DNA of 64,000 nt from Acholoe squamosa. Taxonomy: Eukaryota; Annelida; Polychaeta; Phyllodocida; Polynoidae. The translations under genes were made by a program, and so were the position numbers. Position 1 is the first letter of the stretch. Each line of letters opens with the position of its first letter. Positions 56,501 through 64,000 of the stretch are shown here, piece after piece. The stretch covers positions 25,616,733 through 25,680,732 of the forward strand of contig OX439044.1 of assembly GCA_949317995.1 (NCBI GenBank), written 5' to 3'. The notes under the pieces were generated by a model, which was given only the letters and a program-made list of their open reading frames with translations, was not told the origin of the DNA and searched no databases.

Positions 56501-58413
56501 TTCACCTTGAAACAATGGCGAGGCTAAGTTTCTATGTCCGCCAACGTCTCCAAAAATATTCTAAGTCCAACTTGACCTCGAAAAAGTATATACCAAAAAT
56601 TCTAAAAACGCACAAGGGTGGTATATGCAGAATATACCACGTATATATCGCATATAAAACCACCGGAAGTGCCAGAATAGTGGTATAATGAAACATACAC
56701 CCCATTGTATTTCAGGGATATGCAGAGGGATATGCATAGCAAACATGAATGATATGTAGAATGGAGGATAGGCACAATGGCGGATAGGCATATATCACAA
56801 GGCTAGACCTGGAGATAGGTGGAAGGAATTGAACACAATTTTAGATCTTTATAGAGAGAGAGCTGGCTAGATTGACTGAGCTGAGATAGGTAAGAAAGCC
56901 ATATGGAGAGCATGAGGGGTAGGTACTGGTTATCAAAAGGATGGGTAGCAAGGGGGATATGTAGTATGAGCAATAAGCAGTTTGAGGGATAGGTACAGAC
57001 AGAACCTAGTAAGATGAGCAAATGTAAAAGAAAGAAAACATGGGTGATAGGGACCGATATGCAAGTCAAATATGAGGGATGTGCACAGTTGGGGGATAGG
57101 CTCAATGAGGGATAGGTAGACTTTATGATAGGAATTATGAAGGATAGGTAAGATCAAAATAGTAGACACTATAAGCAATGTACTGTTAACCATTGAGGCT
57201 GAAATAAACAGATGAACAATGCAGTTTAAACATGAGGGTCTGATGGATAGTCACCATGAGGGATAGGTAAAATGAACGATAGGCAGATTGAGGATAGGTA
57301 CACTATGGGAAAGTGATTACAGAGGAGAATAGGTAAGGTAATGAGTAAGCTTTAGTATTTAGGCCTTTTGGGAGATAGTCTTACATTGCTCAGGATGCTT
57401 TGGATTTAAGAGATAGGCAGTATGGGTGATAGGTAGACTAAGAGTTGGGCAGTATATGGGATAGGCAGAGCAATGCACAGTTAGAGTACTTGTCAGATTG
57501 GGAGATAGGTAGACATTTAGACATGTACACCGAGGTGCAAACTCTGGATTACATTTATCTATCTAAAAAGACTTCTAATCATTTCAATATTACTTTTGTA
57601 CATTTTGAAATATTTTCATCATCAAACCTCATTTTTGGGTACTTTTGGTCAATTTCTGAGAATCATGGTCACGCATTCTTCCCCTTTGGTATCACCCTGA
57701 TAAAGGAATACCACAGTTCCATAACCACCAAATCCTCTATAGAAATATACACTGAAGCCACAAGGTAGCTTAGTTTCACGGGGGGGGGGGTGTAGAGGGG
57801 GGTGGCCTGTCACAGTCTACCCATAGACTATACTCTCAGTGACCCCTCCTATTGTGTCTAAGCTCCTTGAGAATAGTGTATAGGGGTTTGCCAAACGTTC
57901 CCCTCAAGAGTCGATGAATTATATTTAAAAAGAAAAATATGGGATCAGGATATAGAGTAGCCGTGGGTATTACTGGCACCTTAAGGACAATTCCCCCTGG
58001 TGGCTTCCGTATGAACTTATTCGCCCAATTTCTACCATTATTGATGATCATGTGATTGTAAATATTGTGGGTATTACTGGCATGGATGGGATATTATTGG
58101 CATGGGTGAATGTATTACTGGCACCCACATTTTCACCTGCTATAAATTCATTTTCTCACAACCAATATCATTTATACCTATGAGAGGACCTGTCAATGCT
58201 TCTCGTTTTTTTATTTGGCATCAAGGTGCATCCTGCTACCTGGAACTGATCACTAGTCTGATCTAACAATATTAAAGTTGTTGAACGATGTGCAACGGGC
58301 CACAAGCTGTTGTGTTGAACATGATGCTTGCAAGTTTTAACATCCGGTTAAAAAACTAATTTCCTGGTCCAACACTTAAATCAATATATACAGGGATACT
58401 TATTTTATACCAG

Positions 58414-58643
58414 TTAACCCTTTATGAGCTACTTTTATATCAATGATCCATGGTCATTGGTCATCATAATGCATGAATGCAGGCCTGACGGGTCTATGCA
58501 CCAGGACTGCATTCATGCATCATACCAACCCTTGGGAAGTATCTATATCATATAGGGTCAGTACGATTCATTGATGCACTCACACATCAGAGCAAAGCAT
58601 AGGCATTTATGCATTTATTCACTAGCAGCCTGTAAAGGGTTAA
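58414..58643. mobile_element. piggyBac-like MITE with TTAA duplication
   Basis: TTAA at 58414-58417 followed by ccctttatgagct; agcctgtaaaggg followed by TTAA at 58640-58643. CCC-start ends plus a TTAA target fit the piggyBac superfamily. An internal hairpin atgcatgaatgcag / ctgcattcatgcat spans 58472-58521. Confidence 0.82.
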
Positions 58644-59258
58644 CAAAGAACTATTATACAGTTTAGTTCTCATTTTTAATACCTCCCCCGTTAATACCTC
58701 TCACATTTTTATCTATTCTGGTAATAGGGGAACTCTCTGAAGATGGTATTTGACCAATCATAGATCTAGTTGAGGTGGTACTCTTCAAAGTTGATTACTC
58801 AACCTACACACAATGAGAGGCTGATATCTTTATATTCTCTATATCTAGAGAATACAACATACACATATATGACAATCTTGTTAATGAATTATGTATTTAA
58901 AGCTTAATGATTTCTGAAGGGAAAATACACCATATGCCCTGAAAAAAAAATCTCCACAAGTCAGAATGATTGGGTGCCAGTAATACCAACAACTGCACAG
59001 ATACGATATTACTGGCACCCCCTATGAAGTCAGCCATTTTTAAAATCCTATTCAAAATTATTAGCGTGGTGACTCAAGGTAATACTAGTGAGACTAGTTG
59101 ACTTGTGTATGGTTCAGTTGCCACGGTGTAAAGGATAGGGAGGCCCTGCAATCTATTTTTAGCATGGTGACTCTAGGTACTACTCGTAATTCTAATGTAA
59201 TAACAACAGTGTGCGTGTACTTTACTTATCAGTGAAGTAGTTTTCAGATTATATATCA

Positions 59259-59489
59259 TACCGTAATCTCCCGCGTATAAGACACGTCCTCTATGCCAAA
59301 CAAAATGCTGGGGAGTCTTATAGCTTTCTCTCAAGTTTGGGGTGCGTCTTATACGAGGGGTACTTTTACTATAGAAATGTACTTATCTTACAAGCATTAA
59401 AATGTGCGTCTTATACGCAAAAATGCATGTGCTGAGTTTGGGGTGCGTCTTATACGTGCAAGGCGTCTTCTACGCGGGAGATTACGGTA
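59259..59489. mobile_element. MITE, TACCGTAATCTCCC family
   Basis: Ends taccgtaatctcccgcgtat and ctacgcgggagattacggta; 231 bp. Same internal blocks as the copy at 53286 but inverted. Confidence 0.9.
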
Positions 59490-59812
59490 CTTTTGATTTT
59501 ATTCACAGATTAGATATTTCATCATTTGGAGCCCTATGGTCGATTAGCATTATGTAGTACAGGTTTGAAATTAGGGGGTTATGGTATATTGGGGTCATAT
59601 TGTCTGTATTTGGAGAGGACGTTTACTGTTTAAAATTGGGGAGGGGGTGACCAGTTTATGGGGGGAGCGGTTGTAACCACTTTGCCTGAAGGCTGAAGGC
59701 CCTTTATTTCATGTTGAGAACGATAGACTCTATAGTTAAGCACAGGGAAGGCCATTCTCCATCAGGGCGTGAGGAAACTAAATCTCATTCTCCACGGCTC
59801 CATTCTCCACTA

Positions 59813-59885
59813 TGACGTCATCAAAATAGCCTCAACCCCTTTATCAAAAAGTGATTTTTAAACTGCTGTCTCCAGACAGCAGTTT
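59813..59885. promoter_or_regulatory. CRE-like site and 26-bp palindrome
   Basis: TGACGTCA at 59813-59820. At 59860-59885 aaactgctgtct, cc, agacagcagttt forms a perfect 12-bp-arm palindrome. No gene is nearby in this window, so a role is unproven. Confidence 0.35.
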
Positions 59886-60338
59886 ATTTATATCCATACT
59901 GGAAAGCACCATTTACCTGGAATCCGGATCGTCAGAAATCGAGTATAGAATCTGACTGGTCTCTCCCTCCCCTCCCACCCTTCTTGCCCGCCCAGACAGT
60001 TATAGTTGGGTCCTGACTGCTCATTTTGACCGGTGACCAGGATTTAGACTATAAATGTATGGGAGGGTTATACTCCCTTTGTCCGGTCTGCCCTAGAATG
60101 CTGCAGAATGCTCCCGCGGTCCCCGTCTCTGATTGGCTGTGATTGCACAGTTAGGCGGACACATATGGATGCATTGACCCCATCACTGGCGCCAAACACA
60201 CAGTTAGGCACCTGAAAATCGCTCTCCACATCATAAATTTATATGGTATGATTTATTGAACATTGTGGACAGCAGTTTACAAGAGCTATGCTCTCACTAT
60301 CTTTAGACAGATTTACTCTGCAAGAACGTAAAATAAAT

Positions 60339-60451
60339 ACAGAGTTCAACTCAGATTTGTCTTTTCAGGTTGTTTCTTCACGAGTTGGAGACAGCCTGAC
60401 ACCCATGCATGAAGAAACAACCTGAAAAGACAAATCATCGTTGAACTCTGT
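60339..60451. other. Hairpin with 42-bp arms and 29-nt loop
   Basis: 60339-60380 and 60410-60451 are inverted copies; they differ only near the middle (ctcag against cgatg). This could be a small foldback element or a hairpin transcript source. Confidence 0.8.
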
Positions 60452-60834
60452 CTATTCACTTATCTTAGTAGGCTATAGTCAGTCCTTACTTCCTCGACCC
60501 TTTAATTCCTCCGATCCCTCATTACCTCAGACAAAGGATTTGTAACATTCTACATGTTTTCTATAGTATTTGGACTTAAATCCGTGAATATTTTGCTTCC
60601 TCAGACAATTTTCCTAGCATTTGCCAAATTCGAGGAAGTAAGGGCTGACTGTATGTGGAACTGGTCACGCCTGAGCAGTCCCAGGCACACGGTGTTATTC
60701 AATGCCATTACAACACCTGCTGTACCCTCACTGAGGATAAGTGCAGTTCTTGAGGGACACCTACATATGCACATTCTATGGAATAAATGCCATCAGTAGT
60801 ACACCCCAATGCCTCTATTAAGGGCATATATAAC

Positions 60835-60946
60835 AAATAGAGGTGCACTAGGTGATTCTAGGGGCAGATAAGAAGCACGAGGCCGTAGGCCGAGTGCCTT
60901 CTTATCTAGCCCATAGAATCACCGTGTGCACCTCTATTTGTTATCT
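60835..60946. mobile_element. Foldback hairpin with C-GTA-G tip
   Basis: aacaaatagaggtgcac and gtgattctaggggcagataa in the left arm pair with ttatctagcccatagaatca and gtgcacctctatttgtt in the right. The tip is gcacgaggccgtaggccgagtgc (22-23 nt region): stem ggcc/ggcc with triloop gta, a GA/GA mismatch, then gcac/gtgc. Confidence 0.9.
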
Positions 60947-62173
60947 ATGGCGTTTATACCATGGTTTCCACCATTAAATTAAATGTATTCACCTTAAAAA
61001 GCCATGAAAATCAATGTTATTTGTTGCGAGTCGACATAATCCGTCCTCCACCATCTTGGTTTGTCGGCGAGACGACAAGATTGCCTGGACGCAAAGTGTT
61101 ACGTTGATGTGTGTCCTAGGGGCATTTTCATAGAAGAACCGCTGCTAAGTAGCGCATACACCGTGCGGAATGGCTTCAGACCATAGGCCAACGTGACAAC
61201 GTGTGTCTTGCCTCGGTAAACAATCCGTCCGCTACGCAGTCAACACGACGGCGAAAATTTAGCTCGATTCGATTTTTATATCATCAATCATGTTACATAT
61301 ACATGTCAAATCATGGCAAATTAAAGGTAGGTGATAGAATATAATGTCAAGATTCATCATGTGTAGCTATTAAGCTTCTAATGCTATGGGTTTTTTTAAT
61401 ATCAAATTAAATTCTTTGATGTCAATTTGCTGTCACATCGTCTCGTCTCAAGTGTCAACATGGGTTCATTTAGCGCATACTATTCAAACTTCAATATCCG
61501 CTCCAGGCACCGTAAAATCATTCAAGAACGTGATAACCATGGTATAAGATTACATGTACATAGCCAACATTGGTAGGTACCCTGTTTGGGTTGGTATGAT
61601 CTCTGTCAGTCAGTCAGACTGTCAGTCAATATGCAGATGTGACACAGTATTTTCGGTTATATATAGTACAGTAAAAAGAATATTTACATATTTTCACACA
61701 TTTTCTATTATTCTATCACCAACCTAAACTAGACACAAGATTACAAGTCGCCGTGCCATATCTCACAGGACTTTTCTCTACTATTCTATCAAAATCTACA
61801 ACTTTATGATTTCATTGTCCTGGTAGACAGATGACATCATTAGGAAAAGGAAATATCACAGAAGTTTACAAAAAAAACTCAACTTGAATTAGGGAGAAAA
61901 TGGTCTCAAGTTGATCACCCACTTAGCAAAAGTCCTAAGAACACTTTTTTGTCAGTTGGTGAATCATGGACTAAACTTTCAAAGGGAAGTATCATACCTT
62001 ATAAACCTGATTTACTTATCATTTTGCACATGGGGTAAGAGATGAAGGTCCCAAGAATAGGCTAAAAAAAGTGGAAAAAAATACCTGCAACCTCATTTAC
62101 ATATTGCTAAATCTGCAGCACTATGATAGGGTGCCAGTAATCCCCCCATGCCAGTTATACCCACGGCTACTCT

Positions 62174-64000
62174 ACATGTAATAGGTACCTCGCCCCTCAT
62201 CCTCTCTTCGTGAGATTGGGTGCATCCTATTACGCCAGGGATGTAATTTGTACATCTGATGAGTTTCCTACACTTTTGGTCCATTAAAGCTGACATTCTA
62301 TTCATGAATTCCCCAAATTTATTGAGAGAGATTCAAGAGATTCAAGATGGCTTTATTGACTATTTGAGATATCTTTTGAATATCTAATGGGGGATATCTT
62401 AGAATGACGAATTAACATATGAGCTGTCGTCATCTAGTCAGATGCAATCGCTTACTCAATGGGCAAAATGAATTACATCCCTTTAGGCCCACCTAGGGTT
62501 TGTTTAACGCAAGCTTCAACGTCAACCCCCACATAAAAGCTACAGCTCGGAGGCTGGGGTGCGACTTAAAGCTCTAGTCTTCCTTCCTTAAGGAGTTGGC
62601 TAATAGGCAAGGTTTTCACCGTATAGAACACTAAAACCAGCAATGTCAAGTTGGAGATGTGGCTTATACACAGCCAAAAGTCATCTAATGGGGAATAGCT
62701 GAACTACAATGGACAGGCCTTAACATCCAGGTCTCAGCCATGGAAATACTTTTTTAATGTGGCATGGCAGGCCATAACTATGTAGTATTCAGTGCAGAGG
62801 TCTTCTGTCAGTAAGGATGCACTGAGTGACCCCAGGATTTCCCTACATGAGACCTGAAGGGACAGGTGTGCTTTTGAGGTTTTCTAGAAATCACTTTTTT
62901 ATATCCTTGAGTGTGTTTCACATCTGAATATTGACTTTCATTGCCTTGGAGAAGCTCTTTCTTCTAATAAATTGGCTTCTATAGGTCAGACACCCATCTG
63001 AGCAAGTGGCATTTTCAGGCCTCGGTCCAAGGACCTGATACCTATGTACTTAAACATTGATTTATGCAGGAAGAAATGCTAATAGAGCCATCAAATTATA
63101 CAGGGGTGTTCCCAAGAGATCCCTGACAATGTCACAAGTGTGAAATAAATTCTCATGATAGCGCTTATGTTGATATTGTGCTGATATTGTGTGAAACATG
63201 GCAAAAAATTGCGATAAATTTCCATACCATTTGGTAAAATTAGTGATTTTTACCATAATGGCCTACCATACAAAGGGGTTCTGACCTGATTCTTATTGAT
63301 ACATATTTATATCCTATTCTATAAAAGAATTATGCATGTCATTGTGATGTGTGTTAAGCTATGAACTGCCAATGGCCACCCAATGGGCCTCAGACTGAGG
63401 CTTGCGGGGCTGTCCGCAGCCCAGAAAGTCATACCGAGAAGTTTTTTACAAGCCCCAACCCTGCCAATGAAATATGTGGTCTGAAAATTCCAGAGGCTTT
63501 ATTCTAGAGTAGACACCCTACTTTCTATAAACCTACTTCCATTGGTATAGGTTATTTGGGTCTAATATAGAAATTAGGTAAATTTGGCATTAAAGATTGC
63601 TACTCGAAAGTAGGATTTTAACAATTTTTAAGTGATATTACACACCTCAAATGTCTGAATCATGCTAAATATTACATAACTAATGTAAACCAATAAAAAA
63701 AGTGCCTTTACAACAATCTCCCAGGCTTTTTCTCTCAAAAAACCCTTTCCACTGCAGGTCTCAGCCATGGAAATACTTTTTCACTATATTCTAATGTAGC
63801 ATGGCAGGCCATAACTAGTGTGCCCAGGAGGTATTGAGCAAAAAATCCCAGTATATCTTTAGGGGCAACCTTGATTTACGACATATAAAAAATATACCTG
63901 CGCATCGATCACAAAAATCTGGAATGCTGGCCATAAATGTACAGACACTTGCTTAATTAGCATTTTTTGCAGTGAATAAATTCAGTTCAGACCCAATCCA
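62174..64000. other. Distal region without a supported gene
   Basis: The notable structure is a direct repeat: caggtctcagccatggaaat ... ggcaggccataacta at 62728-62780 and 63755-63817. A degraded MITE-like stretch with gcgacttaaag and ggcttatacac lies near 62540-62670. Open frames are short and lack motifs. Confidence 0.5.

Larger units (their letters stand above)
54410..57768. mobile_element. About 3.3 kb inverted repeat (foldback-like), arms rich in CCTATCCCTCAT motif
   Basis: Left arm about 54410-55690, right arm about 56690-57768, roughly 80-90 percent identical by eye after inversion. Anchors: gaggtttgatgg (54594) against catcatcaaacctc (57617), and cctcaatgattaacagtaca (55011) against tactgttaaccattgagg (57181). 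The centre is about 56100-56160. The arms repeat cctatccctcat-like units many times. Long arms made of short repeats recall Drosophila Foldback/Galileo elements, but no transposase or homology is shown here. Confidence 0.85.
57954..62173. mobile_element. About 4.2 kb element with 25-bp inverted ends and repeated GGTATTACTGGCAC motif
   Basis: agagtagccgtgggtattac then tggca at 57954-57978 is mirrored at 62149-62173 (tgccagttatacccacggct then actct), one mismatch. The motif ggtattactggcacc or its complement also occurs near 58068, 58111, 58968, 59010 and 62130. No transposase frame is visible. It carries nested elements: TTAA MITE (58414), TACCGTAAT MITE (59259) and two hairpins (60339, 60835). 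Confidence 0.7.

Noticed and set aside
57445-57768. 107-codon plus-strand frame
   Set aside because: Falls in the right arm of the giant inverted repeat; the left arm does not preserve it.

Overview
This window is animal (metazoan) nuclear DNA. It carries one multi-exon protein gene with GT-AG introns and a 25.9 kb first coding intron, inside repeat-rich, AT-leaning sequence full of short inverted-repeat transposons, SINE-like elements, minisatellites and long poly-G/poly-C tracts. The protein is an NDR-type AGC kinase close to the STK38/STK38L/Tricornered family. Together with this repeat style it suggests a marine invertebrate (mollusc-like or invertebrate deuterostome), but the sequence alone does not settle the phylum.

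Layout: 1-4928 is upstream DNA with microsatellites and no gene I can support. The first coding exon (5218-5342) sits directly after three tandem 95-bp copies that each contain a 3' splice acceptor. Thirteen coding exons then follow on the + strand to the stop at 48803-48805. Joined, they give 1398 bp, a 465-residue kinase. Intron 1 (5343-31200) holds most of the repeats: MITEs with TACCGTAAT ends, a 69-bp minisatellite, two MITEs with CAGGGATGTAAGTC ends and 6-bp target duplications, a 901-bp CACTG-ended element, a TTAA-flanked element, a SINE-like insertion and hAT-like MITEs. Intron 2 holds a 1.26 kb element with a nested SINE-like insertion. Intron 3 holds a 47-bp satellite of about 28 units and a 0.5 kb inverted-repeat element. 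The exons from 43.6 to 48.8 kb are closely spaced.

From 48806 to about 53.3 kb the DNA looks mostly unique and probably includes a long 3' UTR. The last 10 kb is dominated by two large structures. The first is an approximately 3.3 kb inverted repeat (about 54410-57768). Its arms are rich in a CCTATCCCTCAT-like motif, and one arm carries a SINE-like insertion whose empty site survives in the other arm. The second is an approximately 4.2 kb element (57954-62173) with 25-bp inverted ends and internal GGTATTACTGGCAC motifs. Each locus contains a foldback hairpin with the same unusual tip: a C-GNA-G triloop, a short stem, and a GA/GA mismatch.

The kinase is the only gene with real coding support. 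The other open frames are short, lack recognisable domains, or fall in repeats. All coordinates were read by eye, and repeat boundaries are approximate unless a target duplication fixes them.
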